37,671 bases of DNA from Okeania sp. SIO2C9 (GCF_010672455.1 NZ_JAAHGO010000070.1:1-37671); one strand, 5' to 3'; counted from the stretch's first letter, positions 11,660 through 21,336 are shown. The notes: generated by a model not told the origin, from the letters alone. Made by a program: numbers and translations.

Positions 11660-12031
11660 ATGTTAGAACCAGCAAAAACTGTAGAGTTATTTCACAAACA
11701 TCTAGATCAAAAAACTTTTGCACCAGGAGAGGTGATTTTTGAAGATGGGCAAAAAGCTGATGTAATGTATGGAATTATGGAAGGAGTAGTCGAATTATTT
11801 GTTAATGGTCAAGTTGTGGAAACAATTAAAAAAGGTGATGTTTTTGGTGAAGGAGCGCTAGTTCACGAAGAACATACTCGAGCTTCTACTGCTATTGCCA
11901 AAACAGAATGTAAATTAGCTTATCTTGACCAAAAACGCTTTTTATTTGTAGTTCAAGAAACACCTTTATTTGCCCTGTCTGTAATTCGGAGTTATTCCAA
12001 TCGTCTTCGCAAACTTAAGCATTCTATCTAG
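11660..12031 (+). CDS. Small stand-alone cyclic-nucleotide-binding domain protein
   Basis: A 123-residue protein made almost entirely of one Crp/Fnr-type cyclic nucleotide-binding domain: FAPGEVIFEDGQKADVMYGI, then a VVETIKKGDVFGEGALVHEEHTRAS block matching the phosphate-binding cassette (GEGAL...RAS). There is no DNA-binding helix-turn-helix, kinase or channel segment, so it probably acts as a cAMP or cGMP sensor through a partner protein (inference). A GGAG at 11646-11649 sits 10 bp before the ATG. It has no operon partner: the nearest genes are over 800 bp away. The ligand and target are unknown. Confidence 0.88.
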   Translation: MLEPAKTVELFHKHLDQKTFAPGEVIFEDGQKADVMYGIMEGVVELFVNGQVVETIKKGDVFGEGALVHEEHTRASTAIAKTECKLAYLDQKRFLFVVQETPLFALSVIRSYSNRLRKLKHSI

Positions 12032-12297
12032 TCATTAAGCTATTTATCATAAACTTGGTAAATACTTAAAATAATTTTAGTTACGAGTTTTTTCAAATTA
12101 ACTGTATGCTATTAACAATAATATATTTGAAAAATTGAGAGTGTATGTTAAGGCACAGAAATCCAGAAGTTAATCTGGTAAGTTATCCATAAAGTCAAAC
12201 ACAAAACTAACGTACTGATAATTTCATCCATTCCATGATGAATTAAAAATTTGTTCTGAGATAATACTGAGGTTGTAATTAACTAAAAATACTCCGA

Positions 12298-12607
12298 ATG
12301 AGCAAGAAAAAACCACAATTAGACATTAGCGATTATTCAGTATCCAAATTGGTAATTGAACTGCATGAATACTTTAGAAATTCTCAAGCCTATTATGAAG
12401 TAATGCAGGGATAAATTATTAGGTAAACTAAGAACTTCAGATAATACTAAATAAGAAGGAGAATTAACTGAAGAAATGAAAATAGTTACTAAGAAAATGT
12501 CTTTTTTTGGCTATCTAAATGATGTTATCTCGGCTGCAGATAGATTAGTTTATGCTCAAAGTATGGTATCATAAATGGAATTGGATGAAGATTTGTATGG
12601 GAAATAG
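12298..12607 (+). pseudogene. Possible decayed small gene
   Basis: A 38-codon ORF (MSKKKPQLDISDYSVSKL...) ends in TAA at 12412-12414. A one-base shift there continues as DKLLGKLRTSDNTK up to an in-frame TAA at 12452-12454, then EGELTEEMKIVTKKMSFFGY... up to 12572, then a short MELDEDLYGK tail. The consistent, hydrophilic coding-like character across the breaks suggests one former gene of about 90-100 codons with a frameshift and stops. The family is not recognised. Nothing else is recognised in the 12032-12903 spacer. Confidence 0.35.
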
Positions 12608-12903
12608 TAGAAAATTAGTGCAAGTAGCCTTGTCCTAGTCTGGAAATATATTTTTGAATATTTTGAGCAGAAATAGTAAAAAGTCCCGCTAATTCCAGTA
12701 AAGAAAATTATATGGAATAGAGAACCATGCTATAATAGGTAGTGCATTGCCAGGTGTATAAACAGCAACTCCCCATGGAAGTTGAATAATCTCGCAGTGT
12801 CATGCCATGGGCAACATCGGGAAGATGTCAAAAATATATTGAATGCTAGGAAATGATCGACTAAATCAAAAGTAAGCAACTTAATTCTTAAACGGAGAAA
12901 TAA

Positions 12904-14073
12904 ATGGCTAAGAATTTACTCGAACAATTACGAGAAGTAACCATCGTTGTTGCGGATACAGGCGATATTCAAGCAATTGAAAAATTTCAACCACGGGATG
13001 CTACTACTAATCCCTCATTAATTACTGCTGCAGCTCAGATGCCACAGTATCAGGAAATTGTGGATGAAACCTTGAAAAAAGCAAGGGGAGAGTTGGGAAC
13101 AGATGCAACTCCTTCTGATGTGGCAAATTTAGCATTTAAGAGACTAGCAGTTGCTTTTGGACTCAAGATTTTACAGATTATTCCAGGGCGAGTATCTACA
13201 GAAGTTGACGCACGACTATCCTACGATACAGAATCAACAATAGCTCAAGGACGAGATTTAATCGCTCAATATGAAGCAGCAGGAGTTTCTCGCGATCGCA
13301 TCTTGATTAAAATCGCTTCTACCTGGGAAGGTATCAAGGCCGCCGAAGTGTTAGAAAAAGAGGGTATTCACTGCAACTTAACCCTACTATTTGGTCTGCA
13401 TCAAGCGATCGCCTGTGCTGAAGCTGGCGCAACTCTGATTTCTCCTTTTGTAGGTAGAATATTAGACTGGTACAAAAAGGAAACTGGGCGAGACTCTTAT
13501 CCTCCTGCGGAAGACCCCGGTGTATTATCTGTGACTCAAGTCTACAACTACTACAAGAAATTTGGTTACAAGACTGAAGTCATGGGAGCTAGTTTCCGCA
13601 ACATTGGTGAAATCACAGAATTAGCAGGTTGCGACTTGTTGACTATTTCACCTGGTTTGTTGGGTGAGCTAGAATCAACTACAGGGGACCTACCGACGAA
13701 ACTTTCTGTGGAGAAAGCGGCTGAGTCTGATGCCGAAAAAATTGCCTTAGACAAAGAGACATTTGATAAGATGCACGCTGAAAACCGGATGGCATCTCAA
13801 AAACTGGATGAAGGCATTAAAGGTTTCTCTAAAGCATTAGAATCATTGGAAAATCTGTTAGCAGAACGCTTGACTCGTCTAGAGGGAGTCACTCATGCAG
13901 CAGAAGATATTTTCCATATTTATGACCTAGATGGTGATGGTTTCATCACTCGTGAAGAGTGGGCAGGAACTGATGCTGTATTTGATGCTCTAGATATCAA
14001 TCAGGATGGTAAAATTTCTCCAGAGGAAATGGCGTCTGGTTTAGGAGCTGTGTTCCAATTAGCTAAGGTTTAA
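12904..14073 (+). CDS. tal: Transaldolase with C-terminal EF-hand pair
   Basis: A 389-residue protein; ordinary transaldolases are about 315-335 residues. Residues 1 to about 325 form the transaldolase: DATTNPSLI at 32-40, the Schiff-base lysine in [11 protein letters not shown] (Lys136), CNLTLLF and [12 protein letters not shown]. It transfers a dihydroxyacetone unit between sugar phosphates in the pentose phosphate pathway. Residues 335-389 add two canonical EF-hand loops, [12 protein letters not shown] (341-352) and [12 protein letters not shown] (364-375), suggesting calcium binding; regulation by calcium is inference. This transaldolase/EF-hand fusion is a known family in some cyanobacteria. 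A GGAG at 12894-12897 precedes the ATG by 6 bp. Confidence 0.96.
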   Translation: MAKNLLEQLREVTIVVADTGDIQAIEKFQPRDATTNPSLITAAAQMPQYQEIVDETLKKARGELGTDATPSDVANLAFKRLAVAFGLKILQIIPGRVSTEVDARLSYDTESTIAQGRDLIAQYEAAGVSRDRILIKIASTWEGIKAAEVLEKEGIHCNLTLLFGLHQAIACAEAGATLISPFVGRILDWYKKETGRDSYPPAEDPGVLSVTQVYNYYKKFGYKTEVMGASFRNIGEITELAGCDLLTISPGLLGELESTTGDLPTKLSVEKAAESDAEKIALDKETFDKMHAENRMASQKLDEGIKGFSKALESLENLLAERLTRLEGVTHAAEDIFHIYDLDGDGFITREEWAGTDAVFDALDINQDGKISPEEMASGLGAVFQLAKV

Positions 14074-14082
14074 TTCTACAGT

Positions 14083-14099
14083 GGGAGCATCTTGCTCCC
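14083..14099 (+). terminator. Hairpin after transaldolase
   Basis: GGGAGCA-TCT-TGCTCCC is a perfect 7-bp stem with a 3-nt loop, 10 bp after the tal stop codon. It is followed by only a short T run, so it is a plausible but weak terminator. A similar GGGAGCA palindrome is a common cyanobacterial dispersed repeat. Confidence 0.4.
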
Positions 14100-14113
14100 G
14101 TTTCCGCTGTGGG

Positions 14114-14430
14114 TAATATTATGTCCAGTTGAATAGTTATAAATAATACCAAGTGTGATAAATGTTTGTTACAAATGGTAGGGACGTTGCATAGTCCGTA
14201 CGAAAGAAGGAAGAGGGAAGAAGGAATAAGGGGGAAATATTGAAAAAAAGGGAAAAACGATAGAAATAACTATCTAAAATGAACTGGAGCAGCTATTTTT
14301 AAGCATATTCAATCAATATCTACCTTTTTGTAGCATTATTTTTTTAAATTGGTATAATAAGGGAGGAGTCAGGAGGGAAGAAGAGGGAGTTCTAATATCA
14401 TGTTCGGACGGGTCAGTTATAAATAAAATT
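14114..14430. repeat. Compound remnant of TATCATGTCCGG-family elements with a nested insert
   Basis: Left-end-like sequences occur at 14114 (TAATATTATGTCC...GTTATAAATA) and 14393 (TAATATCATGTTCGG...GTTATAAATA). Between them, ATACCAA (about 14149) and TTGGTAT (about 14349-14355) are inverted and appear to bound a second element of about 205 bp that interrupts the first copy. The inner end, read in reverse, ATACCAATTT...AATAATGC, resembles the end at 21006. The spacer 14431-14706 is AT-rich with CTCCTGA direct repeats and no gene. Confidence 0.45.
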
Positions 14431-14706
14431 TAAGGACTGACAGTACTGATTGTACTAAAGAAATACTGAAATTATCTTTACTTTCCTCCAATATTTCCTC
14501 CTGACTCCTGACTCCTGACTTCATTCCCTGTTCCCTAATTGACAAAAATTATCCCCACTCGAGCTAATTTTAAGAGTAGGGATTAATATTAGTTCCAATA
14601 TTTGGAAATATAGCACTTGCATTTAAAAGTTAAGTAGATTAACTAACCTTGAAAGCTGAGATATTTTCAGAGGAAGTAACAAACTAATAGCTAATTGCCA
14701 TCATAT

Positions 14707-14773
14707 TATATCATGTCCGTTTCATAGCGCTATCAAAAACTGTCTTCTTCTCCTCTTGCCGGACATGATATTA
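14707..14773. repeat. Short TATCATGTCCGG-family element overlapping a stop codon
   Basis: TATATCATGTCCG (14707-14719) and CCGGACATGATATTA (14759-14773) are inverted ends only about 40 bp apart. The terminal TTA at 14771-14773 is read as the TAA stop of the minus-strand protease gene. The stem could also serve as a transcript end for that gene. Confidence 0.7.
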
Positions 14774-16465
14774 CTTTCTTTTACGCTTTAGCAAAGAAAA
14801 TGCTCCAAAAACAGTACCAAATAATCCTATTGTTGTAGTGGGTTCTGGTGTGACAGCACTGGCAGTAAGCGTCACATTATCAACTGAAAGACCAGACAAA
14901 AATCCGAATTCATCTGCATCTGTAACTCCAAACCCTAAAGTATAAATTCCAGTTTCAGGAATCTCGAACGAAAAATTTTGATATCCTGTTTCTTTATCGA
15001 AGGCAGTTGGAGAATCAACAAATGTACTGGAGAAAACATCTGCTAATATTTCTAAGAAAGGATCGTCTAATACATCACTGGAAAGAGAGACAAAAGAAAA
15101 GTCATTTAAAGGATCGAAATCAAATTCTGGAGCTAGCAATTCATCTGTCAAAAAGTTGAAATCAAATGTTAAAATATCTCCTGCTTTTGCCTCAAAAGTT
15201 TGCTTGAGCGCAGATCCTTGAGTAACGAATTCAACGTCTGGTGATAAATCTGTTAGACTTTCTGGAGCTAACCCTAAGAATTCTTCAACCTCATCAGCAG
15301 GGACAGCAAGTGTATCGTTAATAATTAACCCTTTATAATCACCCTCTGGGAGTGGAGTACTAGCGTTACGACCCTGTCTCTGTTGTATAGTAGTAGCACC
15401 GATAAAACTCCAATCATCGAAACCATCATCAAAATTACCATTCTTGATTCCATATACAGGTTTAGGTTCAGGTGTGGGAGTAGGTGCAGGTTCAGGGACA
15501 AAATCACCAACAAACTCACCACCAAAATCTTCTATAAATTCGCGATGTTCTAAAACTCCAGTAAACCAGGAGATATCACCAAATTCACTGGTGTCATTCG
15601 TACCCCCAGAAAGAACTCCTGCAATCAATAATTCCCCACCTACTTCTACCAGAAGAGGACTACCACTATCTCCACCAGCAGTAGTACCTTCATTTTTGAG
15701 TGGCGAAGAACTACTACCAAAACTGGATAAAGTGTTATTGTCATCAGCTCCATCATCAAAGTCAAGGTTGAAAATGTTTGAGCCAAAGGTATCATTAAAT
15801 GCTGGGTCAAAACCGCCATCAAACAGATCGATTGTATTTTCAGCAGCCCAACGCAAGCCATCTGCAGTAAAGTCATGGCCGACACTGCCTAAACCATTGA
15901 AACCGAAACCAACTACACTTGCATCACTGCCAATGAAGTCTTCAGGGTTGTAACCAAATAGCTTTAAAGGATCGATTGAGTCTGGAGCAGCTTCCTCCAG
16001 TTCAAGTATAGCGATATCTGTACCATCCAATAGACCAAAGGTATCATCTTGAAAGATGTCAGTTACGGCAATATCTGCTAAAACACTGTTTTCAGGATCG
16101 TTACTGCGAAATAGTACACTAAAGTCTTCGGGGAAAAAATCCTGAACACAATGTTGGGCAGTAAGTATATAATTACTTGCAATCAGCGATCCAGTACAAG
16201 CACTTTCAAATTCATCTGTGTCAAGATTTAGTGATAAAATCTCGGTGACAGATGTAAAAGGAGCACCCAAGGCTTGAGCAGTGCTTGCTCCCGCAGTATC
16301 ATTTATTACTATACTTCTTACTGATGTTTGAATGCTCTGGCTAGCCACTAAACTAAGTATGCAACTAAGCCCTATTTTGCTCGTTTTTTTCATTTTAAAA
16401 AATTTGAGTATGGAATGATTGAATCTTGCTTTTAGTTTGTCATTGTTTGATAAGTAAATATGCAT
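14771..16465 (-). CDS. Secreted trypsin-like serine protease with PEP-CTERM anchor
   Basis: A 564-residue protein. The S1-type triad is visible: ILTAQHC with His105, GTDIAIL with Asp150 and GGDSGSP with Ser267; Cys90 and Cys106 could pair. A proline-rich linker (PEPAPTPTPEPKP) near residue 330 leads to a second domain of about 200 residues ending in a PEP-CTERM signal: PEP at 540-542, a hydrophobic stretch, then LLKRKRK. PEP-CTERM proteins are processed by exosortase for surface delivery. The hydrophobic signal segment starts after MKKTSKIGLS at residue 25; that Met would be a classical start, but the upstream ATG has a strong GGAGGA 8 bp before it, so the longer start is kept. The substrate is unknown. 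Confidence 0.88.
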   Translation of the reverse strand: MHIYLSNNDKLKARFNHSILKFFKMKKTSKIGLSCILSLVASQSIQTSVRSIVINDTAGASTAQALGAPFTSVTEILSLNLDTDEFESACTGSLIASNYILTAQHCVQDFFPEDFSVLFRSNDPENSVLADIAVTDIFQDDTFGLLDGTDIAILELEEAAPDSIDPLKLFGYNPEDFIGSDASVVGFGFNGLGSVGHDFTADGLRWAAENTIDLFDGGFDPAFNDTFGSNIFNLDFDDGADDNNTLSSFGSSSSPLKNEGTTAGGDSGSPLLVEVGGELLIAGVLSGGTNDTSEFGDISWFTGVLEHREFIEDFGGEFVGDFVPEPAPTPTPEPKPVYGIKNGNFDDGFDDWSFIGATTIQQRQGRNASTPLPEGDYKGLIINDTLAVPADEVEEFLGLAPESLTDLSPDVEFVTQGSALKQTFEAKAGDILTFDFNFLTDELLAPEFDFDPLNDFSFVSLSSDVLDDPFLEILADVFSSTFVDSPTAFDKETGYQNFSFEIPETGIYTLGFGVTDADEFGFLSGLSVDNVTLTASAVTPEPTTTIGLFGTVFGAFSLLKRKRK

Positions 16466-16702
16466 TACCTGGTTCCTCCAGATTATGAATGATATGGGGA
16501 TAAGACTAAGTTTGTCTAACCCATTGATTTTTTCTTATAGTATAGCAATTTTAACGAAGTAAGAGAATGAATTTTATATTCTTGTTAAGATGTATAAAAA
16601 ACTGAATATTATAATTTAAGACAATAGAGAATATACAGAGGAAAAAAAATCAAAATTCTTCATCAAAACTTTATATAAACTTCATCAAAACTTGGTACAA
16701 AT

Positions 16703-16804
16703 TTATAGCGCTTTTCACTTGAATGAAGCATATAATTTATGCTCTATGCTTTGTGAAATACACCTCTAAGGTCTCTTTGCTTTATCTGAATAAAACTGCT
16801 ATAA
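16703..16804. repeat. MITE-like element, TTATAGC ends
   Basis: TTATAGCGCTTTTCA at the left and, in reverse complement, TTATAGCAGTTTTAT at the right form imperfect inverted ends of a 102-bp element. This is related to 2748-2860. The rest of the 16466-17172 spacer is AT-rich with AGTAGTCA tandem copies near 16972 and no gene seen. Confidence 0.5.
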
Positions 16805-17172
16805 CTTACATAGGTAGTTTTTGAAACCAGCTTTGATTATGAATAGCGCTTTCTGTTTATTTACGTAAGAGGCAGGTTATTTTCTATGACGCTAAAACCT
16901 GCCTGTTAATATTGATAATTAATCAAGCAGAAAAAAATCATACTTTTTGCTGATAAAAATCTTTGAATAAGTAGTCAGTAGTCAATATTTAGTAGTCAAT
17001 AGTCAAAATTTTGAGAATGGGGTCTATGGGAATTCTCACGCCACCAACCCCATTGACATTTTCTGCAAGGTAGGGTATTAAGCCGATAAGGGAAAAGATA
17101 ATAATCTTTTTTTCTGTTTTTTACATCTAGTTAGTAAAAAAAAGTAACATATTATACTATTTTCTCCATTGA

Positions 17173-18678
17173 TTATCGGTTGTAAAGTTGAGTAAGTTGT
17201 AGTAAGCGATCGCTCAATTCTTGACTCAAAAGCTCTGAAGTGGTATAGCGCCAGCGCCAGTTACCAGGAGTAACACTAGGGTCATTCATGCGAGCGCCGT
17301 TATCTAAGGAAAGAATATCTTGGAGAGGGAATATTGCCATATCAGCAACGGAAGCAGAAGCTAAACGCATGAGTGACCAACTAATTTCATGGATATCACC
17401 ATCACTAGCATAACCCAAATACTGAGCAACGTGCTGTCTTACTGCCTCAGGAGCTTGTAACCACCAACCGACAGTAGTATCGTTGTCGTGAGTACCTGTG
17501 TAGACTATACAGTTGTTAATATAACTATGAGGTAAGTAGGGATGATCTGCCTCACCGCCAAAAGCAAACAATAATATTCGCATTCCCGGAAATTCAAAGC
17601 GATCGCGCATTGCTTCTACTTCTGGAGTAATAATTCCCAAGTCTTCTGCCAAAATAGGTAGAGTTCCTAGAGCTTCCTGTAATTTGGAAAATAATTTGTA
17701 TCCTGGTGCTTTTACCCATTCCCCATTAATAGCATTATCTTCCCCTGCGGGTACTCGCCAGAAAGCTTCAAAACCACGGAAATGATCCACGCGCACGACA
17801 TCTACATATTGTAAAGTTGCTCTAAATCTTTCGATCCACCAAGCAAAGTTAGTATTGATTAAATTTTCCCAGTTATAGACAGGATTTCCCCATAACTGCC
17901 CAGTTGCACTAAAATAGTCTGGTGGTACTCCTGCTTTCCATGCGGGTTCTAAAGTTTCTGGGTTGAGGTCAAAGTTTTCTGGATGACTCCAAACTTCTGC
18001 ACTATGATGACAGACATAAATCGAAACGTCGCCAATAATTTTGATATTTTTCCCATGACAATATCTGCGGACTTTTGTCCATTGTTCAAAAAACTGAAAT
18101 TGCAAGAACTTATGATATTCAATACTATCGTGTAATAGACTTGTTGCTATTTTTACTGCACCTGATTCTCGACGAGCTAAACCTGGTTCCCATTGATTCC
18201 ATGTTTTATCTGGGTTGGCCTCATGCAAAGCCATAAATAGAGCATAGTCATCTAGCCAATATGATTGTTGTTGGGAAAAAATTTCGTATTCTGGAGGAAT
18301 GGCTTGTTTGAAGCGATCGTAAGCTTGCTGGAAATATTTAGCTTTGTGGGGGATAACTTCTGCAAAGTTTACTCTAGCGTATGCTGGGTCACTTTCTGAT
18401 GGTAGAGGTGTGAGTTCATCAGGATTTAATAGTCCTTTTTCTGCCAATATATCCAGACTAATTAACAGAGGATTTCCCGCAAAGGCACTGAAATTCATGG
18501 TGTAGGGCGAATGTTCATAACCTGTTGGGCCTAGAGGTAATACTTGCCAAATTTTTTGTCCACTGCTGGCCAGAAAATCAATAAACTCATAAGCTGATTT
18601 GCCTAGATCCCCGATGCCGAATCTACTGGGTAAACTGGTAGGGTGTAGTATGATGCCACTTGCACGTTCAAAAGTCAT
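17173..18678 (-). CDS. malQ: 4-alpha-glucanotransferase (amylomaltase, GH77)
   Basis: A 501-residue protein, the usual length for bacterial GH77. It transfers maltooligosaccharide segments between alpha-1,4-glucans during glycogen or maltodextrin turnover. Seen: RASGIILHPTSLPS and GIGDLG at the N-terminus, VLPLGPTG, VPPDYFSATGQLWGNPVY, the nucleophile region VRVDHFRG (Asp298), the acid/base region ILAEDLG (Glu345), and THDND (Asp398/Asp400) for transition-state stabilisation. All catalytic residues are present. The position normally reading HDSADVW reads VCHHSAEVW, a minor deviation. No clear ribosome-binding site. It stands alone, with repeats on both sides. Confidence 0.96.
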   Translation of the reverse strand: MTFERASGIILHPTSLPSRFGIGDLGKSAYEFIDFLASSGQKIWQVLPLGPTGYEHSPYTMNFSAFAGNPLLISLDILAEKGLLNPDELTPLPSESDPAYARVNFAEVIPHKAKYFQQAYDRFKQAIPPEYEIFSQQQSYWLDDYALFMALHEANPDKTWNQWEPGLARRESGAVKIATSLLHDSIEYHKFLQFQFFEQWTKVRRYCHGKNIKIIGDVSIYVCHHSAEVWSHPENFDLNPETLEPAWKAGVPPDYFSATGQLWGNPVYNWENLINTNFAWWIERFRATLQYVDVVRVDHFRGFEAFWRVPAGEDNAINGEWVKAPGYKLFSKLQEALGTLPILAEDLGIITPEVEAMRDRFEFPGMRILLFAFGGEADHPYLPHSYINNCIVYTGTHDNDTTVGWWLQAPEAVRQHVAQYLGYASDGDIHEISWSLMRLASASVADMAIFPLQDILSLDNGARMNDPSVTPGNWRWRYTTSELLSQELSDRLLQLTQLYNR

Positions 18679-19726
18679 AGTATTTATAATTTATAAATCA
18701 AAAGTCAAAAGTCAAAAGTCAAAAGTCATATCAATTAATAATTTCTACATTAAAATTTCTGTGACTTTCAGCTTTGTAAGATATTACCAGATACAAAATT
18801 TCAAATTACCATTTATTGGGCTAAATTTATACAATCAGATTCCTACTTTGCCTAAAGTTATAGACTCTAAGATTGTGGACGATTATCATCAAAGCGTGAT
18901 TAACTACCTTAAATATTCAATATATGATTTAATTTATAATTTTCATATAGATACATTAATACTCCTAGATTTTTTGTTGCCTAAAATCCCAAGCTTTATA
19001 CTTCATAAAATCAATCAGTAGTATATAGAACCAATTTGAGTTCTATATAATTATGGTAGTCAAGTCTTTTTGCGCATCAATTTTGAGGAAAAATCTGCTC
19101 TGAAGTGTTGAATTTTTTGTATTATTTCTCCCCACATCTTCCCTTTTCCCTCTTCCCTCTTCCCTCTTCCCTCTTCCCGAAAAATTGTGGGTATGCGCCT
19201 CCCCTTTTAAGGGAATAATAAGCGGTCGTTTGCGCAGCATTCCGTAGGATGGGATGGCGAGGTCTCGGAGCCATATCCAATCGACCAAGAGAAAAAAAAA
19301 TTCATTATTAGTCAATCCTCTCCTTGAAAAGGAGAGGTAATTATTCATTATTCATTATTCATTATTCATTATTCATTGTTGAACTCCTGTCTCCTGTCTC
19401 CTGACTCAAGGCTAAAAAAACGCGCATATTTATGAAGATACGATCAGGGGTTCTATAAAGTTAATTTTTTTGAATTTTTTAATTATTTTTATCGAAAATT
19501 AACCTGATTTTAACCTAGTTTTAACTACTTAATTTTCAGAAAATATTTGCTGGAAATTATTAATATTTAATTAGATAATATTAGGTTAAATACTTATAGT
19601 ATTTTTGAAGGTCGGCAATGGGTAATTGGTAATTTGTACCCTTCTCAAACAGCTTCATTATCTGAACATGAGATTAATCAGTGAAAGTGGTAGTATATCA
19701 AAGAAAAATCATTAGGAATATAGTCC
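18679..19726. other. Gene-free spacer with tandem and dispersed repeats
   Basis: This holds an AAAAGTC tandem array (about 18697-18729), an AT-rich stretch 18730-19020 without a convincing gene, copy B of the 170-bp dispersed repeat (19023-19215, with a CCCTCTT tandem run), GGAGAGGTAATTATT followed by an ATTATTC tandem array (about 19329-19378), and further AT-rich sequence to the next gene. No promoter could be assigned with confidence. Confidence 0.6.
19023..19215 (+). repeat. Dispersed ~190-bp repeat, copy B
   Basis: This is a direct repeat of 8188-8355: ATAATTATGGTAGTCAAG, GCGCATCAATTTTGAGG, TATTTCTCCCCACATC and CTCCCCTTTTAAGGG occur in the same order. It is longer here because of extra CCCTCTT copies around 19145-19178. 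Confidence 0.65.
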
Positions 19727-20365
19727 ATGAGTTTGAAGTTGTATTTTATCCGACATGGAGAAACTACATACAGTAAAACTGGCGGTTACTGTGGCATTTT
19801 AGACCCAGAATTGACTCCAGAAGGGTTAGAAATGGCAGAACAATTTGCTAAAACTCATAGCTCATTAAATTGGACTGCCACCTATGTTAGCCCGAAGAAA
19901 AGAACAATTGCTACTGCAAAACCTTTGTGTGATGCAGTAGGATTAGAAATGCAAATACGGGATGGTTTGAAAGAAATTGCTTACGGAAAATGGGAAGGAG
20001 AAACTCCAGAAACAGTTAATCGCGACTACCATGATGAATATGTTCGTTGGTTAACAGATCCTGGTTGGAATGCACCTACTGGTGGAGAAAAAGGTATAGA
20101 TATTGCTCGTCGCTCTTCTCAGGTAATTCAAGAAATTCAAGACAACCATGAAACAGGTAATGTATTAGTTGTATCTCATAAAGCAACTATTAGAATTATG
20201 CTTTGTGATTTATTAGGAATTGATATTGGTAGGTATCGCGATCGCATTGCGATGTTGGTTGGTGGAGTCAGTATTGTAGAAATGGGTGATCATGGTCCAT
20301 TGCTACATTGTTTATCAGACCGTTGTTATCTTGACGAAAAATTACGGTCTTTACAGGGTACTTAA
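19727..20365 (+). CDS. Histidine phosphatase family protein (phosphoglycerate-mutase-like)
   Basis: A 212-residue protein of the branch-1 histidine phosphatase superfamily. It has the phosphohistidine motif FIRHGET (His10), the general acid in LKEIAYGKWEG (Glu83) and the second catalytic histidine in VVSHKATIR (His151). Members include 2,3-bisphosphoglycerate-dependent phosphoglycerate mutase and many small phosphatases; the short length and KAT in place of the usual GGT after the second His favour a phosphatase of unknown substrate over a mutase. It is not in an operon; an AT-rich tandem array (TTAATAA) follows the stop codon directly. Confidence 0.9.
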   Translation: MSLKLYFIRHGETTYSKTGGYCGILDPELTPEGLEMAEQFAKTHSSLNWTATYVSPKKRTIATAKPLCDAVGLEMQIRDGLKEIAYGKWEGETPETVNRDYHDEYVRWLTDPGWNAPTGGEKGIDIARRSSQVIQEIQDNHETGNVLVVSHKATIRIMLCDLLGIDIGRYRDRIAMLVGGVSIVEMGDHGPLLHCLSDRCYLDEKLRSLQGT

Positions 20366-20518
20366 AATAATTAATAATTAATAATTAATAATTAATAATT
20401 AATAATTACCTCCCCTTTAAAAGAAGAGGATTTACTCAAAGGAAAATTTTTCTTTTTATCCCCTTAAAAGAGGAGGCTTTAAACTACAATTTTTCGGCAA
20501 TTGGGAATTAGGAGATAA

Positions 20519-20689
20519 CTATAGCAATCAGGAATCAGTTGTGAGAATTCAAGTGTTCCTTAAAAGTATAGAATATAGCAATTATTACATTCATATGATA
20601 CGTTTTTTTCTTCTTCTCTGTTGCCTGTTGCCTGTTGCCTGTTGCCTAAAAGTTTCCAATATCTCACAACTCAAATCATATTGCTATAG
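20519..20689. repeat. MITE-like element, CTATAGCAAT ends
   Basis: CTATAGCAAT (20519-20528) and ATTGCTATAG (20680-20689) are perfect inverted ends, with a second paired block AGTTGTGAGA / TCTCACAACT inside. The element is 171 bp and contains a tandem GTTGCCT array (about 20622-20647). Confidence 0.65.
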
Positions 20690-20819
20690 GTTTTTTGAAT
20701 AGTTGAATACCCTTCCACTAGATGTATCATAAAATGAAATTTTCCTATAACTATTAGGAGGCTTTATAATCGAATTTAAGTTGATTTTTTTATCCTCTTT
20801 ATTCTGTGTTTCTTGGTGT

Positions 20820-20902
20820 AGAAGTCGAAGCAAAGATTAGGACATATTAAAAGCTTAAAACTCAGACAATACCAGATTTTCCCTTCTTCCTTCTGCTATA
20901 AA
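20820..20902 (+). repeat. TATAGCAG repeat, copy A
   Basis: The stretch GAAGTCGAAGCAAAGATTAG through AAGCTTAAAACTCAGA to CTTCTTCCTTCTGCTATA is the inverted counterpart of 21154-21252. Confidence 0.6.
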
Positions 20903-21005
20903 AAAGTAGATATTTATTGAAATTAGGTGACAAGGAACCTTTTAATTCTAAGTTTTCCAGGAAAAATATATATCAACTAATTGACTTTTGCAAGGAAATA
21001 TTGTT

Positions 21006-21280
21006 ATACCAATTCCCAAAAATAATGCGATACTTAATTAAAATTTCATTTATTAAGTAATAATAATAGTTCAGTAATGTTTGTAACGATTCTCGGTATT
21101 AAGCCAAGATATCTTATTTCTTTGAACCATACTCCCTACTCTCAAGGAGATGTATAGCAGAAGAAAGAAGGAAGAGGGAAGAAGGAAGAAGGAAAAGTAT
21201 TACGTTATCTGAGTTTTAAGCTTTTTATCTGTCCTAACCTTTGCTTCGACTGCTATAGCAATACTTTTGAGATTTGGTAT
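21006..21280. repeat. MITE-like element with ATACCAA ends and a nested TATAGCAG element
   Basis: ATACCAATTCCCAAAA (21006-21021) pairs in inverse with TTTTGAGATTTGGTAT (21265-21280), 14 of 16 bases matching. Inside lies a second element at 21154-21252 with TATAGCAG...CTGCTATA ends, which is copy B (inverted) of 20820-20902. The composite lies 57 bp upstream of acetate kinase and so occupies its promoter region. Confidence 0.5.
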
Positions 21281-21336
21281 TACTTGTATATTATTACCAA
21301 AAAATATAATTTAAAAAATAGAAATAATTATTAACT

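Noticed and set aside
18599-19021. 140-codon plus-strand frame
   Set aside because: Starts inside the malQ antisense strand and runs through an AAAAGTC tandem repeat; no recognisable domain.
19043-19348. 101-codon minus-strand frame
   Set aside because: Spans a dispersed repeat with a CCCTCTT run; the encoded residues reflect the repeat only.
20981-21009. TTGACT...TTATAC as the ackA promoter
   Set aside because: The spacing is right, but it lies over 320 bp upstream and at the edge of a MITE; too weak to annotate.
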